From: an uncultured Pelagibacteraceae bacterium
GTDB taxonomy: Bacteria > Pseudomonadota > Alphaproteobacteria > Pelagibacterales > Pelagibacteraceae
Reading direction: 5' to 3'
DNA: 49,159 nt
Assembly: GCA_902584685.1 (NCBI GenBank)
Contig: CACIAP010000006.1
Coordinates: forward strand, 1 to 49,159
Position numbers and translations under genes: made by a program
Notes under the pieces: generated by a model
The model's database searches: none
What the model was told of the DNA's origin: nothing
The model's input: the letters and a program-made list of their open reading frames with translations, nothing else
Shown here: in pieces, positions 1 through 8,969 of the stretch
Layout: each line of letters begins with the position of its first letter
Position numbering within the stretch: position 1 is the first letter of the stretch

Positions 1-1
1 T

Positions 2-661
2 TCGGGTTTAGTTGCTGGTAAAGGTTATCCAAATCCAGTGGAGCATGCTGACGTTGTTACTTCAACAACTCATAAAGTTTTTAGAAGTGCACGTGGTGGA
101 ATTATTTTAACAAATAATGAAGCTCTGTCTAAAAAATTTAATTCAGCAGTTTTCCCAGGTTATCAAGGTGGACCTTTGATGCACATAATTGCTGCAAAAG
201 CAGTTGGGTTCCTTGAGGCATTAAAACCAGAATTTAGAAATTATATTTCAAATGTAATGGCTAATGCAAAAATTTTAGCTGAGACATTAAAAAACAATGG
301 TTTTAAAATATATTCAGGCGGGACTGATACTCATTTAATGTTGGTAGACTTAAGACCATTCAATGTAAAAGGAAATATTGCAGCAGATAGTTTATGTAGA
401 GCTAACATAACATGTAATAAAAATGGAATTCCATATGATACAGAAAGTCCAATGATAACATCTGGGATAAGATTAGGAACACAAGCTGCAACCACGAGAG
501 GTTTCGGCTTAGATGAATTTAAAAAAGTAGGTGAACTAATAACTAAAACAATAAAAGGTTTATCAGCAAATCCAGAAGATAATACGAAAGTTGAAGCAGA
601 AGTAAGAGAAGAAGTAATTTCACTATGCTCAAAATTTCCGATTTATAAAAATTTAAAATAG
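2..661 (+). CDS. glyA: Serine hydroxymethyltransferase, C-terminal part (5' end outside window)
   Basis: This is the last 219 residues of a PLP enzyme that interconverts serine and glycine with transfer of a one-carbon unit to tetrahydrofolate in the cytosol. The reading frame is open from base 2, before the first internal ATG at 38, so the gene is cut by the window edge. The motif [17 protein letters not shown] contains the PLP-binding lysine, followed by ARGG, and QGGPLMH and [14 protein letters not shown] are family signatures. It sits 3 bp before nrdR on the same strand, and glyA-nrdR-rib is a common alphaproteobacterial order. Confidence 0.95.
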   Translation, partial: SGLVAGKGYPNPVEHADVVTSTTHKVFRSARGGIILTNNEALSKKFNSAVFPGYQGGPLMHIIAAKAVGFLEALKPEFRNYISNVMANAKILAETLKNNGFKIYSGGTDTHLMLVDLRPFNVKGNIAADSLCRANITCNKNGIPYDTESPMITSGIRLGTQAATTRGFGLDEFKKVGELITKTIKGLSANPEDNTKVEAEVREEVISLCSKFPIYKNLK

Positions 662-664
662 TAA

Positions 665-1123
665 ATGATTTGTCCATGTGAAAAAAAAGGTGAAACATCG
701 GTTGTGGATTCACGTCCAACCGAAGATGGTACTGCTATAAGAAGAAGGAGACTTTGCACATGTGGAGAAAGATTTACTACATTTGAAAGAATCCAATTCA
801 GAGAATTAATGGTTGTTAAAAAGAGTGGAAGAAAATCACCATTTGATAGAGATAAATTATCAAAGTCAATTTACATTGCTCTAAAAAAAAGACCCATTGA
901 TACTGAAACTGTCGAAAAATTTATTACTAATATTTCAAGATCACTTGAAGAGTTAGGACAAAATGAAATTTCATCCAATGCAATTGGAAAAATGGTTATG
1001 GATGGTTTAAAAAATTTAGACCCAGTAGCTTATGTTAGATTTGCATCTGTTTATAGAAATTTTAGAGAAGAAAAAGACTTTGTACAATTTGTAGACAAAA
1101 TAGATGTCTTCAAAAAAAGATAA
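665..1123 (+). CDS. nrdR: Transcriptional repressor NrdR (variant zinc knuckles)
   Basis: NrdR senses ATP/dATP through an ATP-cone and represses ribonucleotide reductase genes. The protein is 152 aa, the usual length. An N-terminal zinc ribbon (about residues 1-42, with VVDSR, IRRRR and ERFTTFER) is followed by an ATP-cone (about 48-138). The odd point is the metal site. Family members normally carry two CxxC pairs (C3/C6 and C31/C34); here they read C3-P-C5 and C31-T-C33, so both knuckles are CxC and the second is one residue shorter. The rest of the family signature is intact. Its end overlaps the ribD start by 20 bp. Confidence 0.93.
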   Translation: MICPCEKKGETSVVDSRPTEDGTAIRRRRLCTCGERFTTFERIQFRELMVVKKSGRKSPFDRDKLSKSIYIALKKRPIDTETVEKFITNISRSLEELGQNEISSNAIGKMVMDGLKNLDPVAYVRFASVYRNFREEKDFVQFVDKIDVFKKR

Positions 1124-2186
1124 GCTCTATTTAAATTTAGCTTTGAATTTAGCAAAAAATATGGAGGGTTTAACTGGGACAAATCCTTCTGTTGGAAGTG
1201 TTCTTGTTAAAAAAGATGAGATTATTTCTTTAGCTTCCACAGGTTATAATGGAATACCTCATTCTGAGTTTAGTTTATTAAATAAAATTGACAAAAAAAA
1301 AACCAAGGGTTCATCTCTATATGTTACTTTAGAGCCTTGTAGCCATTATGGTAAAACACCACCGTGTACTAATATTATAATAGATAAAAAGATTTCTAGA
1401 CTTGTTTTTGGTGCGCATGACATTGATGAAAGATCCTCAAAAAGAGCTAAACAAATTCTGAAATCAAAAAAAATCAAAGTTAAACATGTTAATGTAGCTA
1501 AGATAAATGAATTTTATAAACCTTATATTTTTCAAAGAAAATATAAACAGCCTTATGTAGTAGGAAAAATAGCATGCTCAAAAGATTTTTTTATTAAAAG
1601 TTCTAAATCAAAATATATTTCTAATACATATACTCAATCTTTCTCTCATCATCTTAGATATAAAAATCAAGCTATATTAGTAACCTACAAGACAATTAAT
1701 GAAGATAATCCATTATTGGATTGTAGATTACCTGGCTTAAATGAGTATTCACCAATAAAAGTTATTATAGATAAAAAACTAAAAGTAAAAAAAAACGCCA
1801 ATATTTTCAAATCAAAGAATACTAAAATAATTATTTTTTATAACTCAGGTGATAAAAAAAAGATAAAGTTTCTGAAGAGTAAAAAAACAAAACTAATCAA
1901 TGTTAAACTCAAAAAAAATGGTGAATTTGACTTAAAAAAAGTTATGTCAATTTTATACCAAAACAATATTCGTTTTTTATTAGTTGAGGGTGGAAATCAT
2001 TTTACAAACAAAATGTTGGATAAAAGTTTATTTAATGAATTTTATTTAATAAAAACAGATAATAAATTGGGACAATCTGGTAAATTAAACATTAAAAAAA
2101 TAGTTTATAAATTATCAAAAAAATTTAAAATTAAGAGTAATATCAATCAATATTTTGATAAAAACAGAATTACAAGATTTATTTAA
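1104..2186 (+). CDS. ribD: Riboflavin biosynthesis protein RibD (deaminase/reductase)
   Basis: This is a bifunctional riboflavin enzyme. The N-terminal cytidine-deaminase-like domain (about residues 5-145) deaminates the pyrimidine made by GTP cyclohydrolase II, and the C-terminal reductase domain (about 150-360) reduces the ribosyl chain with NADPH. The zinc site is visible as HSE (usually HAE) and [12 protein letters not shown]. The reductase half is lysine-rich and poorly conserved but keeps LLVEGG. The 360-aa length is normal. It overlaps nrdR and lies 3 bp before ribE, so the operon is probably translationally coupled. Confidence 0.93.
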   Translation: MSSKKDKLYLNLALNLAKNMEGLTGTNPSVGSVLVKKDEIISLASTGYNGIPHSEFSLLNKIDKKKTKGSSLYVTLEPCSHYGKTPPCTNIIIDKKISRLVFGAHDIDERSSKRAKQILKSKKIKVKHVNVAKINEFYKPYIFQRKYKQPYVVGKIACSKDFFIKSSKSKYISNTYTQSFSHHLRYKNQAILVTYKTINEDNPLLDCRLPGLNEYSPIKVIIDKKLKVKKNANIFKSKNTKIIIFYNSGDKKKIKFLKSKKTKLINVKLKKNGEFDLKKVMSILYQNNIRFLLVEGGNHFTNKMLDKSLFNEFYLIKTDNKLGQSGKLNIKKIVYKLSKKFKIKSNINQYFDKNRITRFI

Positions 2187-2189
2187 AAA

Positions 2190-2786
2190 ATGTTTAACGG
2201 AATTATATATCAACAGGGAATTGTATCTAAATTTTCGAAATTAAATGCAGGGACCAAAATATTTGTAAAGAGCAAGCTTAAATTAGACAAAAAAAATATT
2301 GGTTCATCCATTGCATGTGATGGTGTTTGTCTTACATTGATTTCAAAAAGAAAAGACTTATTAGAATTTTATCTATCTAAAGAAAGTATTAACAAATCAA
2401 AATTTAAGCATCTTAAAATTGGTCAAAAGATAAATCTTGAGTTGCCTTTAAAATATGGTCAAGATATTTCAGGTCATATATGCCAAGGACATGTTGATTG
2501 TACTTCTTTACTTAAAAAAATTAAAAAAGCAGGTAAATCAATTGTATTTGAATTTAAAATTGAAAATAAATTTTCAAAATATTTAATACCTAAAGCTTCA
2601 ATACTTATAAACGGTGTTTCGCTTACAATTTCAAAAATAAAAGGTAATAACTTTCAAATATGGTGCATTCCGCATACCTTAAAACTTACTAATTTATCAA
2701 GTTTAAAGGTTAATGATATTGTTAATATTGAAATAGATATTCTCTCAAAATATGTAAAAAAATTTTATGAAAACAAAAAAGTTTAG
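2190..2786 (+). CDS. ribE: Riboflavin synthase, alpha subunit type
   Basis: Riboflavin synthase dismutates two 6,7-dimethyl-8-ribityllumazine molecules to riboflavin. The 198-aa protein shows the expected internal duplication. The first barrel begins MFNGIIYQQGIV and holds SIACDGVCLTLI; the second (from about residue 98) begins GHICQGHVDCT and holds ILINGVSLTISKI. It is third in the rib operon, starts 3 bp after ribD and overlaps ribB by 20 bp. Confidence 0.94.
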   Translation: MFNGIIYQQGIVSKFSKLNAGTKIFVKSKLKLDKKNIGSSIACDGVCLTLISKRKDLLEFYLSKESINKSKFKHLKIGQKINLELPLKYGQDISGHICQGHVDCTSLLKKIKKAGKSIVFEFKIENKFSKYLIPKASILINGVSLTISKIKGNNFQIWCIPHTLKLTNLSSLKVNDIVNIEIDILSKYVKKFYENKKV

Positions 2787-3870
2787 TTCTGTAGAAAATA
2801 TTATTCGTAAAGCCAAAAGAGGTGAAATGTATATTCTTGTAGATGATGAACATAGAGAAAATGAAGGAGATTTAGTAATACCAGCTTCAAATGTTTCTCC
2901 AAAGAAAATTAATTTCATGGCTAAGTATGGAAGAGGATTAATTTGTTTAGCGTTAACAAATAAACAGGCTAGAAGATTAAATCTTTCTCTCATGTCACCA
3001 ATAAATAAATCAAGAAACCAAACAGCCTTCACAGTTTCAATAGAGGCAAGAAGGGGAGTTACAACTGGTATTTCTGCTAAAGATAGGTCTTTAACTATTA
3101 GAACAGCAATAAAAACAAATGTTAAAAAAAAGGATATAGTTTCTCCAGGACATATATTTCCAATCATCTCAAAAGATGGTGGAGTTTTAGTAAGGGCAGG
3201 TCATACAGAAGCATCAGTTGATATTTCAAAACTAGCCAAAAAAAATCCTTCGGCAGTTATTTGTGAAATAATGAACGATAAAGGGGTAATGACGAAAGGC
3301 AAAGAACTTTTTGAATTTGCAAATAAACATAAATTGTCGATAGCAAAAATAGAAGATTTAATTTCTTATAGATTAAAGAATGAAAAACTAGTTAAGCTTA
3401 AGAAAACTGATAAAATTATAATTAAAAATAAAAAATATCAAATTAAAATTTTTGAAAATCAACTTGATGGTTCTGAGCATTTTGCATTAATAAAAGGTAA
3501 AATCAGCCCCAGTAAAAATACTAGAGTACGAGTTATATCTTCTAATTTGTTTGAAAGTTACTTACTAGGAAAGAGTTTGCCTAATTCATTTAATAATACA
3601 TTAGATTATTTTAAAGATTATAATAATTGTATACTAGTTTTTATTAGAGACTCTAATTTAAAATCTGTATCTTCTACTTTAAGAGACTTTAAATCTGATA
3701 AGAAAAATAAAATAGGCACTGACAAATTAATTAGAAACTATGGTATTGGTGCACAAATAATTAAAGCTTTAAGAGTTAAAAATATGATATTAGTTACTAG
3801 ATCGCCAAAAAAAGTTATTGGTCTAGAAGGTTTTGGAATAAAAATTACTAAACAAGAAATAATAAAATGA
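2767..3870 (+). CDS. ribB: 3,4-dihydroxy-2-butanone-4-phosphate synthase with degenerate GTP cyclohydrolase II-like domain
   Basis: The N-terminal 200 residues form the DHBP synthase that makes the four-carbon unit of riboflavin from ribulose 5-phosphate; the acidic motif DDEHRENEGD and GHTEASVD are present. The C-terminal part (about residues 208-367) aligns with GTP cyclohydrolase II by its RNYGIGAQII block. It lacks the zinc-binding cysteine cluster (normally C-x10-C-x-C after a VRVHSE-like strand; here VRVISSNLFES), so it is unlikely to hydrolyse GTP. RibBA-like proteins with a dead RibA half are known in proteobacteria. A true RibA should be encoded outside this window. Its stop overlaps ribH (ATGA). 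Confidence 0.92.
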   Translation: MKTKKFSSVENIIRKAKRGEMYILVDDEHRENEGDLVIPASNVSPKKINFMAKYGRGLICLALTNKQARRLNLSLMSPINKSRNQTAFTVSIEARRGVTTGISAKDRSLTIRTAIKTNVKKKDIVSPGHIFPIISKDGGVLVRAGHTEASVDISKLAKKNPSAVICEIMNDKGVMTKGKELFEFANKHKLSIAKIEDLISYRLKNEKLVKLKKTDKIIIKNKKYQIKIFENQLDGSEHFALIKGKISPSKNTRVRVISSNLFESYLLGKSLPNSFNNTLDYFKDYNNCILVFIRDSNLKSVSSTLRDFKSDKKNKIGTDKLIRNYGIGAQIIKALRVKNMILVTRSPKKVIGLEGFGIKITKQEIIK

Positions 3871-4280
3871 AAAAAATTTGTATAGTAGCATCAAAATATT
3901 ATGAAGATATTATCAATATGTTAGTTGATGGTGCAAATGATGTTCTAAGCAATCATAAAAAAAAAATTAAAATGAAAATTATTTATGTTCCAGGTGTTTT
4001 CGAAATACCATATGCCATATCAAAAAATTTGAAAAAATATGATGCATTTATAGCCTTAGGATGTGTAATCAAGGGTGAAACGCCTCATTTTGACTTTATC
4101 AGCAAATCTTCAATAGACGCAATAATGAAATTATCAATTGAATATAAAAAGCCTATTGGAAATGGAATTTTAACTTGCTTGAATAAAGACCAAGCAATTG
4201 AACGTGCTGATAAATCAAATAAAAACAAAGGTAAAGAAGCTGCAAATGCAGCAATTGAACTTTTGATTAGTGATAAATAG
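3867..4280 (+). CDS. ribH: 6,7-dimethyl-8-ribityllumazine synthase
   Basis: Lumazine synthase condenses the DHBP and pyrimidine intermediates, giving the substrate of RibE. The 137-aa protein has VPGVFEIPYAI, the substrate-binding ALGCVIKGETPHFDFIS with the catalytic histidine, and a C-terminal RADKSNKNKGKEAANAA helix, all typical. The start overlaps the ribB stop in an ATGA. The nusB start lies near its stop, so ribD-ribE-ribB-ribH-nusB-thiL reads as one transcription unit. Confidence 0.95.
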   Translation: MKKICIVASKYYEDIINMLVDGANDVLSNHKKKIKMKIIYVPGVFEIPYAISKNLKKYDAFIALGCVIKGETPHFDFISKSSIDAIMKLSIEYKKPIGNGILTCLNKDQAIERADKSNKNKGKEAANAAIELLISDK

Positions 4281-4284
4281 AAAG

Positions 4285-4680
4285 ATGCAGCCACAATATA
4301 GTCCAAAAAACAATCCAAGAGTAATTATAATTCAAAAATTATATGGAAAATATTTTAATAAAGAAGAAGAATTAACGTTTCCTAAACACAGATTTAAAAA
4401 ATTTATAAAGGATGTTGTAAATGGTACAATTGAACGAAACGAAGTAATTGATAATGAAATTCAAATACATTTAGAAAATGACATTAAACTAAAAAAACTT
4501 GATAAAATTTTTATAATAATAATTAAAAGTGCTATTTTTGAATTTTTATATAAACCGAATGTTTCCTCAAAAATAATTATCAAAGAATATCTAAATGCAT
4601 CTAATTATTTTATAGATTTATCACAAACAAAATATCTTAATGCATTATTAGATAAAATATCAAATAAAATCAGAGCTTAA
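4285..4680 (+). CDS. nusB: Transcription antitermination factor NusB
   Basis: NusB binds boxA RNA with NusE/S10 and supports antitermination of rRNA transcription. The 131-aa all-helical protein is recognised by the N-terminal RVIIIQKLYGKYF region, the C-terminal helix with IIIKEYLNASNYF, and its place between ribH and thiL, a conserved order. A GTG at 4270 in the same frame would add five residues and overlap ribH; ATG 4285 is preferred because it leaves the usual ten or so residues before the first helix. Sequence divergence is high, so context carries part of the call. Confidence 0.85.
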   Translation: MQPQYSPKNNPRVIIIQKLYGKYFNKEEELTFPKHRFKKFIKDVVNGTIERNEVIDNEIQIHLENDIKLKKLDKIFIIIIKSAIFEFLYKPNVSSKIIIKEYLNASNYFIDLSQTKYLNALLDKISNKIRA

Positions 4681-5643
4681 ATGAATGAAGTTCAATTAAT
4701 TGACAAATTTCTTAAAAGATTAACCAAAAAAAAAAGTTCATCTCAAGGTCTAAACGATGATATTTTTTTTGATAAATCCAATAAACTAGCAGTATCAGTT
4801 GATACCTATGTTGAAAAAGTACACTTTCCTAATTTTAAAACACCTGATCTTGTAATTAAAAAGATTTTAAGATCATCACTATCAGATTTAATTTGTAAGG
4901 GTGTTAAACCAAAATATTATTTTATATCAGCGAGTGGTAACTCAAAATCTTTCTCAAACAATAATTTAAAAAAGATTTCAAACTCTTTATTGCTTGAACA
5001 AAAACGATTTGATATTGAATTATCTGGTGGTGATACCGTTTACTCAAATACAAACTCTTTTACATGTTGTGTGATAGGATTTTCCAATAAGATAATCAAA
5101 AGACATAATTCAATTGTTGGAGACGATATATATATTACAGGTCATTTAGGTGATAGTTTCATAGGTCTTCAAATTTTAAAAAAAAAAATTTCAATACCAA
5201 AACTATTAAAAAAATACTTCATTTCTAAATTTTATTTGCCATCTATAAATTTAAAGATGGTAAATTTCTTACAAAAATTCGCAAATACTTCTATTGATAT
5301 ATCCGATGGTTTATTGATCGACTTGAAAAAAATGATAAGACAACAGAAACACGGTTTTTCGATTAGATTGGATGACATTAAATTATCAAATCAACTCAAA
5401 AAAGTTTTAAGTAAAAATAAAAGAATTAAAATTGAAAATACAGTTTTTAACGGTGATGATTATGAAATTATTTTTACTTCTCATAAAAAAAACCGATCCT
5501 TAATCGATAAGTACGCTAAAAATAAAAATCTTAAAATTCAAAGAATCGGCAAAATCTTAAAAAAACACCAAGATTCTTGTATTTTAAAAGGAAATAAGAA
5601 GTTTAGAGTAAATAAAAACCTTGGTTATACTCATCAATTTTAA
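4681..5643 (+). CDS. thiL: Thiamine-monophosphate kinase
   Basis: ThiL phosphorylates thiamine monophosphate to thiamine diphosphate. The 320-aa protein keeps the Mg/ATP acidic motifs of the PurM-like fold: NDD near residue 26, SVDTYVEKVHF, SDLICKG, LSGGDT, DISDGL and NGDDYEI. It begins directly after the nusB stop, as in many proteobacteria. Long poly-A runs and lysine-rich stretches reflect the base composition rather than decay; no key residue seems lost. Confidence 0.9.
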   Translation: MNEVQLIDKFLKRLTKKKSSSQGLNDDIFFDKSNKLAVSVDTYVEKVHFPNFKTPDLVIKKILRSSLSDLICKGVKPKYYFISASGNSKSFSNNNLKKISNSLLLEQKRFDIELSGGDTVYSNTNSFTCCVIGFSNKIIKRHNSIVGDDIYITGHLGDSFIGLQILKKKISIPKLLKKYFISKFYLPSINLKMVNFLQKFANTSIDISDGLLIDLKKMIRQQKHGFSIRLDDIKLSNQLKKVLSKNKRIKIENTVFNGDDYEIIFTSHKKNRSLIDKYAKNKNLKIQRIGKILKKHQDSCILKGNKKFRVNKNLGYTHQF

Positions 5644-5723
5644 ATAATATTATATTGCCTTTTATACTTATTTTTGTAATGTCCATTTTTTTTAAATAGA
5701 AACATTTAATACATAAGGAATTT

Positions 5724-7829
5724 ATGAACTATAATGTCGAAACAATATTAATCTACACAATTCTAGCAGGTATCTTATCAATAGTTTACGGATATTTTAC
5801 AGGAAAAAATATTTTAGCTTCAAGTACAGGAAACTCCAAGATGCAAGAAATTGCATCTGCTATTCAAATTGGTGCAAAAGCGTATTTAAATAGACAGTAT
5901 AAAACCATCGCAATAGTTGGTTTAGTAGTTCTTGTTATTATAAGTTTCTCATTCAGTTTTTTAGTGGGTCTAGGTTACTTGATTGGTGCTGCATTATCAG
6001 GTATCGCCGGTTATGTAGGAATGTTGGTTTCAGTTCAGGCCAATGTAAGAACTGCTGAAGCATCTAGAAAAGGTTTATCGAAAGGTTTATCAATTGCATT
6101 CAGGTCTGGTGCAGTTACTGGAATGTTAGTTGCTGGATTAGCTTTATTATCAATAGCAGTTTACTATTATTTACTTTTAAAATTTAATGTTGATAAAAGA
6201 GAATTAATCAATGCACTTATTGCATTAGGATTTGGTGCTTCACTTATTTCTATATTTGCAAGATTAGGTGGTGGAATTTTTACAAAAGGAGCTGATGTCG
6301 GTGCAGATCTAGTTGGAAAAGTAGAGGCAGGAATTCCAGAAGACGATCCAAGAAACCCAGCCGTAATTGCTGACAATGTCGGTGATAATGTTGGTGATTG
6401 TGCTGGTATGGCAGCTGATTTATTTGAAACATATGCAGTAACTATTGTTGCTACAATGGTTTTATCCTCAATTTTTTTCCAAAATGATTTAATGATGATG
6501 GTCTATCCTCTTACTATTGGAGGTGCTTGTATAATAACTTCAATTCTTGGCACATTTTTTGTAAGGTTAGGTTCATCAAAAAATATAATGCTTGCTCTCT
6601 ATAAAGGGTTCATTGTTACAGCAATTACATCTTTACTAGTTTTATATCCACTTACTGATTATGTTTTAGGTTTAGATAAAGTATATTCAATAGAGGATAA
6701 AAAATTTTCTGGTTTAAGTCTTTATTACTGCAGTGTAATTGGATTAGTAATAACAGGTCTACTTATATGGGTAACAGAATATTATACTGGTACAAATTAT
6801 AGACCAGTAAAAAGTGTTGCATCTTCATCTACTACTGGCCATGGTACAAATGTAATTCAAGGACTTGCCGTTTCAATGGAAGCTACAGCAATACCAGCAT
6901 TAATTATTGTTGGTGGAATTTTATTAACAAATTATATAGCGGGCCTTTATGGTATAGCAATTGCGGTGACTGCAATGTTAGCTCTTGCAGGAATGGTGGT
7001 AGCATTAGATGCATACGGACCAGTAACAGATAATGCTGGTGGAATAGCTGAAATGTCAAATTTACCGAAAAATGTTAGAAAGACTACAGACGCATTGGAT
7101 GCAGTTGGTAATACTACAAAAGCTGTAACTAAAGGTTATGCTATTGGTTCTGCTGGACTAGGAGCTTTAGTTTTATTTGCAGCATACACAGAAGATATTA
7201 AATTTTTCTCAGATCTGCCAGGGTCAAAATTAGAAAATGTTGTTGTAAGCTTTGATCTCTCTAACCCATTTGTTGTTGTAGGTCTTTTGGTTGGTGGTAT
7301 GTTGCCTTACCTCTTTGGATCTATGGGTATGCAAGCTGTTGGAAGAGCAGGGGGCGCAGTTGTAATTGAAGTTAGAAGACAATTTAAAAAAATACCCGGA
7401 ATAATGAAAAGAAAAGCAAAACCAGATTATGGAAAATTAGTAGACTTATTAACTAAAGCAGCAATAAAAGAAATGATTATACCATCTCTCTTACCTGTTT
7501 TATCTCCAATTGTTTTATATCTAATTATTTATCAAATTGGTGGTCAAGTGGCGGCTTTATCTTCTGTAGGTGCAATGTTACTGGGAGTAATAATTACTGG
7601 CTTGTTTGTCGCTATATCTATGACAGCGGGAGGTGGTGCATGGGATAACGCAAAAAAATATATAGAAGATGGTAATCATGGTGGAAAAGGGTCTGAAGCC
7701 CATAAAGCAGCGGTTACTGGTGACACCGTAGGAGATCCTTATAAAGATACAGCAGGTCCAGCTGTAAACCCAATGATAAAGATCACAAACATCGTAGCAC
7801 TATTACTTCTAGCAGTTATAGCTGGATAA
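5724..7829 (+). CDS. hppA: Membrane-bound H+-translocating pyrophosphatase, K+-independent type
   Basis: This 701-aa integral membrane protein with about 15-16 transmembrane helices hydrolyses pyrophosphate and pumps protons out of the cytoplasm. The substrate motif [11 protein letters not shown] is at residues 191-201, followed by [20 protein letters not shown], and the C-terminal [14 protein letters not shown] block is intact. In [16 protein letters not shown], a lysine (about residue 466) stands where K+-dependent enzymes have alanine, which predicts K+ independence. ATG 5724 follows an AAGGA ribosome-binding site. The 80-bp gap upstream holds a TATACT box at 5663 but no convincing -35. 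It converges on bamE with a 5-bp gap. Confidence 0.96.
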   Translation: MNYNVETILIYTILAGILSIVYGYFTGKNILASSTGNSKMQEIASAIQIGAKAYLNRQYKTIAIVGLVVLVIISFSFSFLVGLGYLIGAALSGIAGYVGMLVSVQANVRTAEASRKGLSKGLSIAFRSGAVTGMLVAGLALLSIAVYYYLLLKFNVDKRELINALIALGFGASLISIFARLGGGIFTKGADVGADLVGKVEAGIPEDDPRNPAVIADNVGDNVGDCAGMAADLFETYAVTIVATMVLSSIFFQNDLMMMVYPLTIGGACIITSILGTFFVRLGSSKNIMLALYKGFIVTAITSLLVLYPLTDYVLGLDKVYSIEDKKFSGLSLYYCSVIGLVITGLLIWVTEYYTGTNYRPVKSVASSSTTGHGTNVIQGLAVSMEATAIPALIIVGGILLTNYIAGLYGIAIAVTAMLALAGMVVALDAYGPVTDNAGGIAEMSNLPKNVRKTTDALDAVGNTTKAVTKGYAIGSAGLGALVLFAAYTEDIKFFSDLPGSKLENVVVSFDLSNPFVVVGLLVGGMLPYLFGSMGMQAVGRAGGAVVIEVRRQFKKIPGIMKRKAKPDYGKLVDLLTKAAIKEMIIPSLLPVLSPIVLYLIIYQIGGQVAALSSVGAMLLGVIITGLFVAISMTAGGGAWDNAKKYIEDGNHGGKGSEAHKAAVTGDTVGDPYKDTAGPAVNPMIKITNIVALLLLAVIAG

Positions 7830-7834
7830 TAAAA

Positions 7835-8305
7835 TTAGTCACCTTGTTCTCTTTTTTTTTTTCTAACACCTAATGGATCGTTAATTTTTTGTCTCATACT
7901 TGATAGAAAATCATATACAAAGTTTCTTTTTCCATAAGATATTTCGGTTACACTCTTTTCAAAATTAATTTTATTCATATCCTCAATGTTATAAAAGTCC
8001 ATTTTAGCTAACAAACCTCTGTCATCAATTTCGAGGACAAGGACATTGTTGACAATCAATTCTCTTTTTCCAAAGAAATGAGTATTTGTTATTTTTCTCT
8101 CTATATATATCCACACATCATTATCAAAAGTGCTTTTAGTCGATGGTTCACCAAAAATGTCGACTATATCATTTTTATTGGTTGCATTAACTTCTATTTT
8201 TTTCATTTTTTTTTCTATAAAGTAAACACCGTGATGATCGTCGACTAGATTTAAAGAACAATTTGTAATAATTAAAAATAAAGATATAAGAAATATATTT
8301 CTCAT
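7835..8305 (-). CDS. bamE: Outer membrane assembly lipoprotein BamE (SmpA/OmlA family)
   Basis: BamE is a small lipoprotein of the BAM complex that inserts outer-membrane beta-barrel proteins. The chosen start at 8305 gives MRNIFLISLFLIITNCS, a lipoprotein signal with a plausible lipobox (ITNC). A longer frame upstream would bury this signal and run into the divergent neighbour. The mature part has the family pattern: a short helix, then VDIFGEPSTKSTFDNDVWIYI. The start codon overlaps that of the divergent gene at 8304 by 2 bp, so the two genes share start sequence and any promoter for each must lie inside the other's coding region. Confidence 0.85.
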   Translation of the reverse strand: MRNIFLISLFLIITNCSLNLVDDHHGVYFIEKKMKKIEVNATNKNDIVDIFGEPSTKSTFDNDVWIYIERKITNTHFFGKRELIVNNVLVLEIDDRGLLAKMDFYNIEDMNKINFEKSVTEISYGKRNFVYDFLSSMRQKINDPLGVRKKKREQGD

Positions 8306-8777
8306 GATTAAAGAATTTGTAATTTTATATAACACTTTAGTAAATCTCTCTAGAAATAAAAGCCTTTTTTCTATTTTTACAGATAAAGACACTTTTTCTG
8401 ACAGGATTCTTATTTTGCTATTTCATTTCGCCTTCTTTTTACGTGCGTACAAAAATAATACGGATAAAGAATATCTTCAAAAATTTTTTGACTATTTCTT
8501 CAGACAAATTGAACTTAGTTTAAGAGAAATTGGTTATGGTGATGTATCAATTAATAAAAAAATGAAAGATTATATAAATATTTTTTACTCAATTTTAGAT
8601 AAAATTAATGATTGGGCAAATTTAGATAATCAAAAAAAAGGTGAAATTTTAGGTTTTTATTACAAATTAAAAGATAATCATCTAAAAATCGTTAATTATT
8701 TTAACAACTTTGAGATATATTTATCGAAAACCTCTTTAAAATCATTTACAAAGAGTGTAATAAATCATAAATTTTAA
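8304..8777 (+). CDS. Ubiquinol-cytochrome c chaperone family protein (CBP3-like)
   Basis: This 157-aa protein belongs to the family related to mitochondrial CBP3/UQCC1, which assists assembly of the cytochrome bc1 complex. Recognition rests on the central helix pattern FFRQIELSLREIGYGDVSINKKMK (split here as FFRQIELSLREIG and YGDVSINKKMK) and the N-terminal DKDTFSDRILILLFHFAFFLR. It lies between bamE (divergent) and rpmF, the arrangement seen in other alphaproteobacteria. No signal peptide is visible. The function is by family membership. Confidence 0.8.
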   Translation: MIKEFVILYNTLVNLSRNKSLFSIFTDKDTFSDRILILLFHFAFFLRAYKNNTDKEYLQKFFDYFFRQIELSLREIGYGDVSINKKMKDYINIFYSILDKINDWANLDNQKKGEILGFYYKLKDNHLKIVNYFNNFEIYLSKTSLKSFTKSVINHKF

Positions 8778-8780
8778 ATT

Positions 8781-8960
8781 ATGGCTGTACCAAAACGCAA
8801 AACTACTAAATCGAGAGCTGGAAAAAGAAGGTCTCATTTACAATTCATTACTAAAAACGTAATTGAAGATAAAAAATCAGGCGAGTATCGTCTATCCCAT
8901 CATTTAGATCTTAAAACTGGTACCTATAAAGGTAGACAGGTACTAGATCCCAAGGAATAA
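8781..8960 (+). CDS. rpmF: Large ribosomal subunit protein bL32
   Basis: A 59-aa ribosomal protein starting [19 protein letters not shown], the universal L32 N-terminus, and ending in [15 protein letters not shown]. It begins 3 bp after the bc1-chaperone gene and lies 9 bp before plsX, a conserved rpmF-plsX pairing that links ribosome and phospholipid synthesis. The metal-binding cysteines of some L32 forms are absent, as in most alphaproteobacterial versions. Confidence 0.95.
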   Translation: MAVPKRKTTKSRAGKRRSHLQFITKNVIEDKKSGEYRLSHHLDLKTGTYKGRQVLDPKE

Positions 8961-8969
8961 ATTTTCTAT

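Noticed and set aside
7835-8392. A longer BamE starting at 8392
   Set aside because: The extra 29 residues would hide the lipoprotein signal peptide and come from the opposite strand of the divergent bc1-chaperone gene.
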